Assembly (NCBI RefSeq): GCF_014489415.1
Contig: NZ_CP060822.1
Coordinates: 2,341,501-2,405,500, forward strand
Direction of reading: 5' to 3'
DNA: 64,000 nucleotides
Source: Cylindrospermopsis curvispora GIHE-G1
GTDB lineage: Bacteria > Cyanobacteriota > Cyanobacteriia > Cyanobacteriales > Nostocaceae
Shown: piece after piece, positions 27,199-38,322 of the stretch
How the letters are laid out: each line of letters starts with the position of its first letter
Position numbering within the stretch: the stretch's first letter is position 1
Notes under the pieces: model-generated
What the model was told of the DNA's origin: nothing
The model's database searches: none
What the model saw: the letters and a program-made list of their open reading frames with translations, nothing else
Made by a program: the position numbers and the translations under genes

Positions 27199-27366
27199 AT
27201 GAAATTACTAGTGTTGCTTGCGGTGATCACTGGTGTTGGGGTGGGTTATATCGTTGAATTTAGCCAATCGGTAAACCTTTCTCAACAAAACGATTTAATG
27301 GCTTGTACCAGAACTAAAAAAGGTCAACCATCAGATGATAAAGGCGAAAACCCGTCTAGGACTTGA
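27199..27366 (+). CDS. 55-aa small exported or membrane peptide of unknown function
   Basis: ATG 27199 follows CAGGAGAGAATT, a strong ribosome site with good spacing, 26 bases after the rhodanese stop. The product starts MKLLVLLAVITGVGVGYIVE, one hydrophobic segment, then a polar tail with a single cysteine (NDLMACTRTKKGQPSDD) and ends at 27366. The cysteine may be a redox or persulfide-accepting residue beside the rhodanese and thiosulfate transporter (inference). It does not match a family I recognise; coding status rests on the RBS, signal-like start and operon fit. Confidence 0.65.
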   Translation: MKLLVLLAVITGVGVGYIVEFSQSVNLSQQNDLMACTRTKKGQPSDDKGENPSRT

Positions 27367-27387
27367 TTAGCAATAGCTTAACGGTTT

Positions 27388-27409
27388 GGGGGGCGGTTCG
27401 CCGCCTCCC
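27388..27409 (+). promoter_or_regulatory. GC-rich stem with UUCG loop between small peptide and transporter genes
   Basis: GGGGGGCGG and CCGCCTCCC pair over 9 bp (one G-U) around a TTCG tetraloop. There is no T-tract after it, so it is more likely an RNA-stability or partial termination element than a full terminator. It stands out as the most GC-rich patch of the operon. Confidence 0.55.
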
Positions 27410-27453
27410 TAAGTGGTTATTGTTAGCCCATGCGTAAACTGTGACTGGCACTT

Positions 27454-28608
27454 TTGATGAAAACATACACTCAACCGCAAAAATTAATTGTGGCGATCGC
27501 TCTAGGTATTTTTGTTGCTCTGTTGATTTTATCAGGTCAATATGGCTGGCGACAAAGTGTGTTATTTGTAATTGGCGTTCTTTTGGGCATAACCCTGTAT
27601 AAATCTAGTTTTGGATTTGCATCAGCCTATCGAAAACTAATATTAAATAGAGATGGACAAGGAATATATGCCCAGTTACTGATGTTGTCAATTACTACCA
27701 TATTGTTTGCGCCCCTACTATCAGCTGGTAAGATTTTCGGACAAGAGTTAGGAGGCGCGATCGCCCCTGTAGGAATATCAGGAGTGATAGGAGCATTTAT
27801 CTTTGGGATAGGGATGCAATTAGGTGGAGCTTGTGGTTGTGGCACACTTTACACTATAGGTAGTGGCAATTATACCATGATCATCACCCTAATCACCTTT
27901 TGTTTGGGGTCATTTTGTGCCAGCATAAGCCAAGACCTTTGGTCTGGATTACCGCAAATCCCCCCCATAGTCTTAGGTGAAACCATTGGTTGGAAGAATG
28001 CAGTAATTGTCCAACTAATCATTTTTTTCTTTTTAGCGATAATAGTGGGTATTTGGACTAAAAACAGTCCCACCTCGCCAAAAAATAGCAGCTGGAGAGA
28101 TTTTTTATACAATCCATGGTCGATATTTACGGGAGGGATTATTTTAGGGTTACTAAACTGGTTAACCCTAGTAATTTCTGGACAACCCTGGCGAATCACC
28201 TGGGGGTTTGCATTGTGGATGGCTAAAATTGCCACGTTTTTGGGCTGGAACCCATCCAGTAGCAAATTTTGGGATGGGGATCCAGCACTTTCCAGTTCAG
28301 TCCTAGCGGATACCACCTCAATCATGAACCTAGGTTTGATTCTAGGTGCATTATTGGCAGCTGGTTTAGCTGGTAAATTAATACCACAAACGGCAACTAA
28401 CCCCTCAACACTCCTTTCTAAAGCAGTGGGTGGACTAATCATGGGTTTCGGAGCTTTTGCTGCTTTTGGATGTAATATTGGTGCCTTTTTCAGTGGCATT
28501 GCTTCCACCAGCTTACACGGTTGGCTGTGGATTATTTTTGCCCTATTAGGTACTTTCTTGATTATTAAGTTCACTTTCCCCCAAACTAAATTAGGGGCAA
28601 TCAAGTAA
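27454..28608 (+). CDS. YeeE/YedE (TsuA-type) thiosulfate transporter
   Basis: The 384-aa membrane protein has about ten hydrophobic segments and the two cysteine-containing repeats of the family: SSFGFASAYRKL near residue 50, GIGMQLGGACGCGTLYTIGSG near 120-140, and GFGAFAAFGCNIGAFFSGIAS near 340-360. The conserved cysteines are thought to relay thiosulfate through the protein. It follows a rhodanese and precedes metY/metX, a coherent thiosulfate-to-homocysteine route. The likely start is the second Met (MKTYTQPQK) or the first at 27454. Confidence 0.9.
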   Translation: MMKTYTQPQKLIVAIALGIFVALLILSGQYGWRQSVLFVIGVLLGITLYKSSFGFASAYRKLILNRDGQGIYAQLLMLSITTILFAPLLSAGKIFGQELGGAIAPVGISGVIGAFIFGIGMQLGGACGCGTLYTIGSGNYTMIITLITFCLGSFCASISQDLWSGLPQIPPIVLGETIGWKNAVIVQLIIFFFLAIIVGIWTKNSPTSPKNSSWRDFLYNPWSIFTGGIILGLLNWLTLVISGQPWRITWGFALWMAKIATFLGWNPSSSKFWDGDPALSSSVLADTTSIMNLGLILGALLAAGLAGKLIPQTATNPSTLLSKAVGGLIMGFGAFAAFGCNIGAFFSGIASTSLHGWLWIIFALLGTFLIIKFTFPQTKLGAIK

Positions 28609-28629
28609 AAATCTCAAAAAAGAGTATAA

Positions 28630-30948
<2,319 letters not shown>

Positions 30949-30971
<23 letters not shown>

Positions 30972-32790
30972 CTTCCTCAGGTAAAAATCCACCCGCCTGC
31001 ATTTTCCATAGTTTGTAATAGGTTCCACCCAATGCCAGCAAATCATCATGAGAACCGTCCTCAACAATACGACCCCTGTCAAATACCAAAATACGATCTA
31101 AATGAGAAATGGTAGACAAACGATGGGCCACCACAATCACCGTCTTATCATTCATTGCCAGATCCAAAGTTTCCTGAATTGCCTTTTCAGTAATAGAATC
31201 CAAACTAGAAGTTGCCTCATCTAAAATCAAAATTGGTGCATCCTTTAAAATAACCCTAGCAATAGCAATCCTCTGTCTTTGTCCTCCAGATAACTTCACT
31301 CCTCGTTCTCCCACTAAAGAATTATAACCATTATTCATTTGAGCAATAAAATCATGGGCATAAGCCTTGATTGCGGATATTTTCACATCTTCATCTTCAG
31401 CTTCTAAACGACCATAACGAATATTTTCCAGTAAAGTGCGATGGAACAAAGAAGGATCCTGAGGAATTAAACTAATCTGAGAATGGAGAGAATCCTGAGT
31501 CATTTCCCTAATATCCACCCCATCAATAAGAATTTTTCCTGATTGAGGGTCAAACAACCGCAAAATTAAATTCACAAAAGTGGATTTACCAGACCCAGAA
31601 AATCCCACTAAGCCCACCCGCTGACCCGGTTCAATTGCCACGGAAAGATTTTCAAAAACCTTTTTCTCCCGAGAATAACTAAAGTTAACCTGGCGAAACT
31701 CAATCCTTCCTTGAAAAAATTGGTGAGCAAGAGCATGCTCCTTATCAATTAACTCATGAGGTTGAACTATTATATGAACTCCATTAGCTATATTACCAAT
31801 GTGTTCAAAAAATTCAATAAACCTGCGACTTAAGTTCTTCGCTTCACTAATAATTAACAACGACAAACTCGTTGCTACCACAAAATCCGCTGCTGTAATT
31901 AATCCCCCACTCCACAAAAATATAGAATAATACAAAGTACTAACTTTAAGAATAGCAGCAGAAATAAATTGAAACCAACGAATTCTCTCCGAATACCAAT
32001 TAGCTCTCCTTACCTCCTTAAGTTCATACCTTAATCGCTCATTTAAATATTCCCTTTCAAAGCCCAAACGAGCAAATAACCTAGTGCTACTAAGATTTGT
32101 TACAGCATCAACAATAATACCTGTAGTGTCACTTCTAGCCGCTGCTGCCCTGCGAGAATAAATTCGACAACGAGTAGCTAACCAAAAAGAAATAGTAATA
32201 AACAAAACTGCCCACGTACCAACTAATGCTGCTAAGGGAGGATAGGTACGATAAAGCAAAATTGTGGATACCACATACACAATTATTAAAGACATAAACT
32301 CAGTAATCAGCATTTGCATTGTTTGAGTAACACCTAAAGATGTTTCACCAATACGATGTGCTAATGCTCCCGCAAAACTACTACTTAAATAACGATGGGA
32401 ATGATATTGCAAATAGGCGTACAGTGAGCGGACAATATGCTGACGATGAATAGGATGCAGAATAGTTTGTAATAAACCCGCAGCACGCCCAAAAACTACC
32501 TCACCAATAATAAGAAAAGTAAATAAAGTTAAAGGTTGTTTAATAGCTCCAAAAATTTCTCCACTATTGGTATGAGCTACTGTCACAGTACGAATTATCT
32601 CTCCTATAGCGTATGGCAACATAATTCCACAGGTAGCATGTAATATTTCAGACACCACCATTGCCACATACCACCAGCGAAACTGGTTCACAAAATAACA
32701 AACAAACCGGAATGGTGTATTAGGCAAATTAGGTGCTTCAGATGCACGCTGAAAAGACTGCCAAGGTCTTACATTTTTGAACATTAACAT
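30949..32790 (-). CDS. ABC exporter, fused permease-ATPase (MsbA/lipid-drug type)
   Basis: The 613-aa half-transporter has six transmembrane segments in residues ~30-330 and a nucleotide-binding domain with Walker A GFSGSGKST (~400). The signature is [13 protein letters not shown], Walker B LILDEATSSLD, and the switch His is in VAHRLSTI. It works as a homodimer exporting a hydrophobic or amphipathic compound. The start at 32790 (MLMFKN) or 32784 (MFKN) cannot be separated; neither has a strong ribosome site. It is downstream of, and may be co-expressed with, the amidohydrolase and monooxygenase genes. The substrate is unknown. Confidence 0.9.
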
Positions 32791-32884
32791 CTATCTCTTA
32801 CAAACCAACACCAGCAATAAAAATATCTCTGGCCAAAAGCCAGAGAGTTCTACCGTTCAACCCCCCAAATCATCAAAACCGTCT

Positions 32885-34426
32885 TTATACTGACACCAAA
32901 TTTTGCTCCAGACTTTCTACCTTTAAAGACCTAGCTACCTTAGATTCAATTACCGTACCCTGGAAGAAATCGGGATTAGCTTCCGTATAGAACTTATAAG
33001 GATTACCAAACACATAGGCTTGGAAATCATCCTCAGAAAGCACACCCTCCTGAACCAAATCCCAGCTTTCCGCCAAAGGATCCGTTAAATCAGGCACATC
33101 CCAATGACCAACGTCAGAAGAATAAATAGCGTTGATTTTTACATTTAAGGGATTAGCTCGATTATTGAATGCACTGGCAATAGTCCGGTCATCCGACTCG
33201 GAACCAAAAAAGAAACTGTTTACCCATCGATCGCGTATATCCTCAATAGATTCAATCCCCGCAGCAGCAAAATCTTCTAACTCACTGCCCACAGGGGAAC
33301 GACTAAAACGAGTAAAAGAAGATCCCAAAACACTTCGAGTTAGCTCCTCTTTACTCAGAGAATATCCCTCCAGTAATTCTGCACCAAATTTCAAGAACAG
33401 CTCATACAACTCATGACTATTAGCCAGGTCCGGGTTATAGTTTTGTAACCCATTCAAACTACGCTTAGAAAAACGATCCACCAGATGAATATAAACATGA
33501 GCGCCCCAATCTGCTCCACCTTCTAACATCCCCACACGCAATTTAGGAAAACGCTTAGTTACACCACCAAAAAATAGGGCCTTAGCAAACGCCTGAGAAC
33601 CATCAGCAAAATGACCAATATGGTTGTTCATATAATTACTGATGGAAGAACGACCTGTCCACCCCTGACTACCATAATGAGTAGTTACAGGTACTCCTAA
33701 CTCAACCACCTTCGCCCAAAAAGGATCATAGTCATATTCACTGTCTATGCCATAAAAATCAATATAAGACGCATATCTGGCAATTTCCGGATATTCCTCA
33801 GCCGGATACTTATCCGCGATCGCCCGAATAGGTCTTTTCACACCACCAGGAATATTAGCCACCTTCAAACCCAGAGTTTTTACGGCAAATTCCAGTTCCT
33901 CAATCGCTTCTTGAGGGGTGTTCATGGGAATTCCCGCCACCACCGTCAGGCGATCGCTATACTTACGATACAAATCCGCATGATAATGGTTAATTGCTCG
34001 TTGTAGTGCTTGACGAGTATCATTACTAGCACCAGCAGGAGCCAAAACATTATTAGGGAAGAGAACAGAATAGTCAGAACCCTGCTCAGCTTGGCGTTCA
34101 TAAAACAACTCGGGCAAAGTATAAGTAGCCAGGTCTAATGTATTGCGAGTCACCCTTGCCCACCAGGGAGAGCGAATAGTACGATAATACTGACGCTCCT
34201 CCGGCGTTTGTTCATACCAATCCTTACCCTTAGCCTTGGAATTAAGACGAGAAGATTCCGCCTTGCGCAGCGCATCTACCAATCTCGATCCCCCATAATT
34301 AGCAATATAATCTTCTAAAGCAGGAGTGAAATCATTAGTGTGAACATCAGTATCAATCACCGGATAGTTAAGTTTGGACTTAATAACAGCCGAGCGAGAG
34401 CTTTTGAGTCTATTATATTTAGCCAT
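32885..34426 (-). CDS. Amidohydrolase-family (TIM-barrel metal hydrolase) protein
   Basis: The protein of about 513 aa carries the N-terminal metal-binding motif YPVIDTDVHTNDF (D-x-H), a mid-chain His in VPVTTHYGSQG and SSDVGHWDVPD near the C-terminus (Asp of the barrel). This is the amidohydrolase-2/ACMSD-like layout, used for decarboxylation or hydrolysis. The frame is open from 34450, but ATG 34426 has AGGAGA eight bases upstream and is chosen. It begins 25 bases after the flavin monooxygenase gene, so both act on the same compound, perhaps a heteroaromatic or sulfonated molecule (inference). The length is greater than average for the family. Confidence 0.85.
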   Translation of the reverse strand: MAKYNRLKSSRSAVIKSKLNYPVIDTDVHTNDFTPALEDYIANYGGSRLVDALRKAESSRLNSKAKGKDWYEQTPEERQYYRTIRSPWWARVTRNTLDLATYTLPELFYERQAEQGSDYSVLFPNNVLAPAGASNDTRQALQRAINHYHADLYRKYSDRLTVVAGIPMNTPQEAIEELEFAVKTLGLKVANIPGGVKRPIRAIADKYPAEEYPEIARYASYIDFYGIDSEYDYDPFWAKVVELGVPVTTHYGSQGWTGRSSISNYMNNHIGHFADGSQAFAKALFFGGVTKRFPKLRVGMLEGGADWGAHVYIHLVDRFSKRSLNGLQNYNPDLANSHELYELFLKFGAELLEGYSLSKEELTRSVLGSSFTRFSRSPVGSELEDFAAAGIESIEDIRDRWVNSFFFGSESDDRTIASAFNNRANPLNVKINAIYSSDVGHWDVPDLTDPLAESWDLVQEGVLSEDDFQAYVFGNPYKFYTEANPDFFQGTVIESKVARSLKVESLEQNLVSV

Positions 34427-34451
34427 ATTTTCTCCTAAAAAAACTAACAAA

Positions 34452-35816
34452 CTAAGCCAAAACTAAAGCTGGGGAATCCACCCTCACAGCAAATTGATTA
34501 GGTGGACGACGTAAACCCAGGTTTTCACGCAGAGTACTACCCTCATACTCCGTACGGAACAGCCCACGTTTTTGAAGAATAGGAACCACTAAATCCACAA
34601 AATCATCCAACCCAGAAGGAAGGATAGGTGGCATGATATTGAAACCATCTGCAGCACCATTGTTAAACCACTCCTCCAACTGGTCAGCAATACTTTCAGG
34701 AGTGCCAATAATAGTGCGATGTCCTCTAGCTGTTGCCAAAGCTAGATAAAGTTGGCGCAGAGTTAAACTCCCTCGACTAGCCAAATCCTGAACCAACTTC
34801 AGACGACTCTTATTACTGTTTGTCTCACTGGGCAACTCAGGAGCAATATCATCCAGAGAATAACCAGACAAATCCACCCCCTTGTAATAGGTTTTTAAAA
34901 TTCCCCAAGCCACATCCGGATGAATTAGCGACTGAATAAACTCATACTTCTCCTGAGCTTCTTCCTCCGTTCTCCCAATAACCGGAAAAGCACCGGGCAT
35001 AATTTTCAGATCCTCAAAGGAACGTCCGTATTTTCCTAACCTACCCTTAATATCAGAGTAAAACTCCTGAGCATCACTCAAAGTTTGATTAGCAGTAAAA
35101 ATCACCTCAGCAGTGCGAGCAGCTAACTCCCTTCCCGCTTCCGAAGCACCAGCTTGCACTATTACGGGATATCCCTGAGGAGGACGACCCACATTCAACG
35201 GACCCTTAACCGAAAAATATTTACCCTGATGATTGAGGATATGTAACTTATCCGGATCAAAGTAAATCCCCGATTCCCTGTCCCGAATAAACGCATCATC
35301 CTCCCAACTGTCCCACAAACCCTTAACTACCTCCACAAACTCTTCTGCTCGCTCATAACGCTGACTATGTTCCGGATGATATTCCAACCCAAAATTAGCC
35401 GCAGCATTTTCATTACCGGTAGTGACCACATTCCATCCTGCTCGACCATTACTTAAATAGTCTAAAGAAGCAAACTTCCTTGCCAAATTGTAAGGATCTT
35501 CATAAGTAGTAGAAGCAGTAGCAATAAAGCCAATATTCTTGGTTACCGATGATAAAGCGGAAAATAAAGTTACAGGCTCAAAATGAGCTAACTTACCATT
35601 CCGTTTTTGAGTTTCTGGTGTGCCACCCCATATCCCAGGGCTATCGGCTAAAAAAACCGCATCAAGCAGTCCCCTTTCCGCAGTTCGGGTTATTTCCCAA
35701 TAGTGCAAAAAATTTAAACCAGCATCTATTTGCGCCTCTGGATGTCGCCAGGCAGAAACATGATGTCCAGTAGCCTGAATAAATGCACCTAAATGAAACC
35801 TACGCTTCTCACCCAT
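34452..35816 (-). CDS. LLM-class flavin-dependent monooxygenase (NtaA/SnaA/DszA/SoxA group)
   Basis: The 454-aa luciferase-like TIM barrel starts MGEKRRFHLGAFIQATGHH, with HPEAQIDAGLNFLHYWEITRTAERG split over residues ~25-50 and DYLSNGRAGWNVVTTGNENAAANFG near 130-150. The insertion and length are those of the NtaA/SnaA/DszA group, two-component enzymes that need FMNH2 from a separate reductase (SsuE at 25619 could serve). Such enzymes attack nitrilotriacetate, dibenzothiophene sulfone or dimethyl sulfone-like compounds; the sulfur context favours a sulfone or sulfide (inference). It is the first gene of the minus-strand group with the amidohydrolase and exporter. Confidence 0.9.
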   Translation of the reverse strand: MGEKRRFHLGAFIQATGHHVSAWRHPEAQIDAGLNFLHYWEITRTAERGLLDAVFLADSPGIWGGTPETQKRNGKLAHFEPVTLFSALSSVTKNIGFIATASTTYEDPYNLARKFASLDYLSNGRAGWNVVTTGNENAAANFGLEYHPEHSQRYERAEEFVEVVKGLWDSWEDDAFIRDRESGIYFDPDKLHILNHQGKYFSVKGPLNVGRPPQGYPVIVQAGASEAGRELAARTAEVIFTANQTLSDAQEFYSDIKGRLGKYGRSFEDLKIMPGAFPVIGRTEEEAQEKYEFIQSLIHPDVAWGILKTYYKGVDLSGYSLDDIAPELPSETNSNKSRLKLVQDLASRGSLTLRQLYLALATARGHRTIIGTPESIADQLEEWFNNGAADGFNIMPPILPSGLDDFVDLVVPILQKRGLFRTEYEGSTLRENLGLRRPPNQFAVRVDSPALVLA

Positions 35817-36107
35817 CTGTCTATTTCCACTTATAAAAAGTTCACTATTTTAATGATGAATATACTCTTCTAACAAAGCTTAACAGCTATTTAATCTGAA
35901 GCCCTCATCACCATCAAACTAAATACCGGTAACTTGACCGAGTAAAAGTAGTTTACACCCAACCATCAAAAAAAAGATGTATCAGGCATCACATTTTATT
36001 AAAAACTAATAAAAAACTAATAATTAGACAACCTAACATTAAAATCCCCTAACTAAAAATAGGTTCCCAGGATTTGCACGCATTTTTAGAGAAATTTAGA
36101 AAACTTC

Positions 36108-36163
36108 TTGACTTATAACCACAACTATGATGTACTAACAGTTAGAAAAACTAAATATTAGTT
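36108..36163 (+). promoter_or_regulatory. Promoter and MarR-type operators upstream of the DrrAB-like operon
   Basis: TTGACT (36108-36113), a 17-base gap and TGTACT (36131-36136) make a plausible promoter. CTAACAGTTAG (36135-36145) overlaps the -10 box, and AACTAA-ATA-TTAGTT (36149-36163) follows at the expected start site; both are perfect inverted repeats with a shared TAGTT/CTAAC core. This is the usual placement for a repressor, and the operon encodes a MarR protein. The rest of the 35817-36188 gap shows nothing recognisable. Confidence 0.6.
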
Positions 36164-36188
36164 CAGTAAAAAAAAGGCAGGTCTCCTC

Positions 36189-37037
36189 ATGGTGGCTAAA
36201 CTCACGGAAACGCCAGAATTAGTATCGGGTAACTTACCAGAAGTAATATTACAAACACTGGAACTCAGAAGATGTTTTGACAAATTTGTAGCAGTTGACG
36301 ACCTAAGTATTTACGTTAAGTCAGGAGAGGTATTCGGTTTATTAGGTCCTAATGGAGCTGGTAAAAGCACAGTCATAAAAATCCTCACCACCCTATTACC
36401 TGCAAGTGGGGGTAAGGCCTACCTAAGCGGTTATGATGTGACTCGCCAACCTAATGCCATCAGGAGAGTAGTTGGCTACGTGCCACAAGCCCTATCAGCT
36501 GATGGCACCCTAACCGGCTATGAAAACCTATTAATATTTGCCAAAATCTATGATATACCTACTCGACATAGAAAACAGCGAATCAGAGAAATGTTAGAAT
36601 TTATGGGATTAGAGAACGTAGCCCATCGAATGGTGAGAAACTATTCCGGGGGGATGATTCGCAAACTAGAAATTGCCCAAGCCATTCTCCACCAACCCCA
36701 GATTTTATTTCTGGATGAGCCAACCGTAGGATTAGATCCCGTAGCCAGGTCTCAAGTCTGGCAACTTATGGAACAGCTCCAGAAACAACATGGCACAACC
36801 ATTTTTCTCACCACCCACTTTTTAGAAGAAGCAGACGCCCTTTGCGATCGCGTAGCCATCATGAACAGGGGTAAAGAAATTATCACTGGTTCCCCATCAC
36901 AATTAAAAGCCTCCATCAACAAACCACAAGCCAGTTTAGACGACGTATTTATCCATTACGCAGGGAATCAACTAATATCAGGAGTTAGCTACAGTGAAAC
37001 CGCTAGAACTAGACGTGCAACCCAACGCTTGGGATAA
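36189..37037 (+). CDS. Drug/polyketide-type ABC exporter ATP-binding protein (DrrA family)
   Basis: The 282-aa ATPase has Walker A GPNGAGKST (~residue 58), signature YSGGMIRKLEIAQ, Walker B LFLDEPTVGLDP and the family-typical RRVVGYVPQALSADGTLTG stretch. It drives the permease encoded by the next gene, whose start overlaps by 44 bases. DrrAB-type pairs export antibiotics or other hydrophobic products. The group is followed by MarR and two MFS exporters, so the locus is an efflux cluster. Confidence 0.9.
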   Translation: MVAKLTETPELVSGNLPEVILQTLELRRCFDKFVAVDDLSIYVKSGEVFGLLGPNGAGKSTVIKILTTLLPASGGKAYLSGYDVTRQPNAIRRVVGYVPQALSADGTLTGYENLLIFAKIYDIPTRHRKQRIREMLEFMGLENVAHRMVRNYSGGMIRKLEIAQAILHQPQILFLDEPTVGLDPVARSQVWQLMEQLQKQHGTTIFLTTHFLEEADALCDRVAIMNRGKEIITGSPSQLKASINKPQASLDDVFIHYAGNQLISGVSYSETARTRRATQRLG

Positions 37038-37848
37038 TAGACCATCCATCCAACCAAACAGTATCTTACTAGGGATCAAAAACTTCCTCATCAAGACCCT
37101 AGTAATTGCCGAACTAGAAGTTAGAAAATTGCGTCACGACCCCAGTGATCTACTACTCAGAGCCGTACAACCTGCCTTATGGTTAGTCATTTTTGGACAA
37201 GTTTTTTCCCGAACCCGTGCTATTCCCACAGGTAATATAGCTTACCTAGACTTTATGACCCCGGGTATCCTAGCACAAAGTGGCCTATTTATGGCTATTT
37301 TTACGGGAGGTATGACCTTAATTTGGGAAAGGGATCTAGGAGTAGTGCATAAATTTTTAGCAGCGCCCATACCCCGTGCTGCCATAGTTTTAGGCAAGAG
37401 CCTAGCTTGCGGTGTCCGTTGTTGTTCTCAAGTAATAGTCATTTACCTTCTAGCCTTATTATTAGGAGTGAACTTAAATCATAGCCTTGTATCCTTACTG
37501 CAAGTTATCCTAGTTGTTTTCTTGGGTGCTGGTTGTTTTTGCGCCTTCTCCTTGATTATTGGCTGCCTAGTTAGATCAAGAGAAAGATTTACTGGTATTG
37601 GACAATTGATTACCATGCCATTATTTTTTGCTAGTAACGCCATATACCCAATTTCCCTAATGCCCGATTGGTTAAAAATAATTTCCCACCTCAATCCCCT
37701 CACCTACCAGGTAGATGCTTTACGGGGAATCATGGTAGTCAACGGAACCACCAATTATGGACTTGAGTTAGATTGCGCAGTTCTTCTGTTAACATTAATA
37801 GGCTTAACCTTTATTTGTGGAAGACTTTATCCACGAGTAGTCATGTAA
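36994..37848 (+). CDS. ABC-2 type permease (DrrB family)
   Basis: The 284-aa membrane protein has about six hydrophobic segments (e.g. MTPGILAQSGLFMAIFTGGM, FCAFSLIIGCLVRSRERF) and the ABC-2 conserved PLTYQVDALRGIMV near residues 225-240. It pairs with the ATPase at 36189 and starts inside it, indicating coupled translation. The N-terminal ~35 residues are a soluble tail. Confidence 0.9.
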   Translation: MKPLELDVQPNAWDNRPSIQPNSILLGIKNFLIKTLVIAELEVRKLRHDPSDLLLRAVQPALWLVIFGQVFSRTRAIPTGNIAYLDFMTPGILAQSGLFMAIFTGGMTLIWERDLGVVHKFLAAPIPRAAIVLGKSLACGVRCCSQVIVIYLLALLLGVNLNHSLVSLLQVILVVFLGAGCFCAFSLIIGCLVRSRERFTGIGQLITMPLFFASNAIYPISLMPDWLKIISHLNPLTYQVDALRGIMVVNGTTNYGLELDCAVLLLTLIGLTFICGRLYPRVVM

Positions 37849-37866
37849 CCAGGAGAAAAACATCCT

Positions 37867-38322
37867 ATGTCCTTCGATAAACCCCCCCAAAAATGTGCAG
37901 CTAGGGTAATGGAAACCATTCCCCTATTAATGCGGTTTATTCGAAGTGACATGCGTAATCATAGTGCTGATTCCCTCACCATTCCCCAACTGCGATCGCT
38001 CGCCTTTCTCAAACGTAACCCGGGAACTTCCCTTTCCGCAGTAGCAGAGCATCTTGGTGTTACCTGTGCCACAGCTTCCACAACCATCGAAAGACTGGTA
38101 CAACGCCATCTGGTACAAAGAACAGATCACCCCCAGGAAAGAAGAAAAATAGTATTAAATCTCACCACACAAGGAAAATCCCTCTTAGAAGAATCTCAGG
38201 AAAAAACTCGCCTTCATATTGCCGAAATTATTGAGAGCCTAACCTCGGAAGAACTATTACAAATTGAAACAAGTCTTACTTTGCTAAAAAATGTCTTTGA
38301 AAAAACCGAATCTAACCACTGA
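37867..38322 (+). CDS. MarR-family transcriptional regulator
   Basis: The 151-aa winged-helix protein has the recognition region in AVAEHLGVTCATASTTIERLVQ (~residues 60-80) and the wing RTDHPQERRKIVLNLTTQGK (~90-110). It probably represses the efflux operon it belongs to, acting at the inverted repeats 36135-36163 (inference). It sits 18 bases after the permease gene and overlaps the following MFS gene by 32 bases. Cys-5-type redox residues: one Cys near residue 9 and another in the recognition helix; a redox or ligand trigger is open. Confidence 0.9.
   Translation: MSFDKPPQKCAARVMETIPLLMRFIRSDMRNHSADSLTIPQLRSLAFLKRNPGTSLSAVAEHLGVTCATASTTIERLVQRHLVQRTDHPQERRKIVLNLTTQGKSLLEESQEKTRLHIAEIIESLTSEELLQIETSLTLLKNVFEKTESNH

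Noticed and set aside
27870-28604. 244-codon frame on the minus strand
   Set aside because: It lies wholly opposite the YeeE/TsuA-type transporter gene, whose conserved cysteine repeats are clear; a shadow frame.
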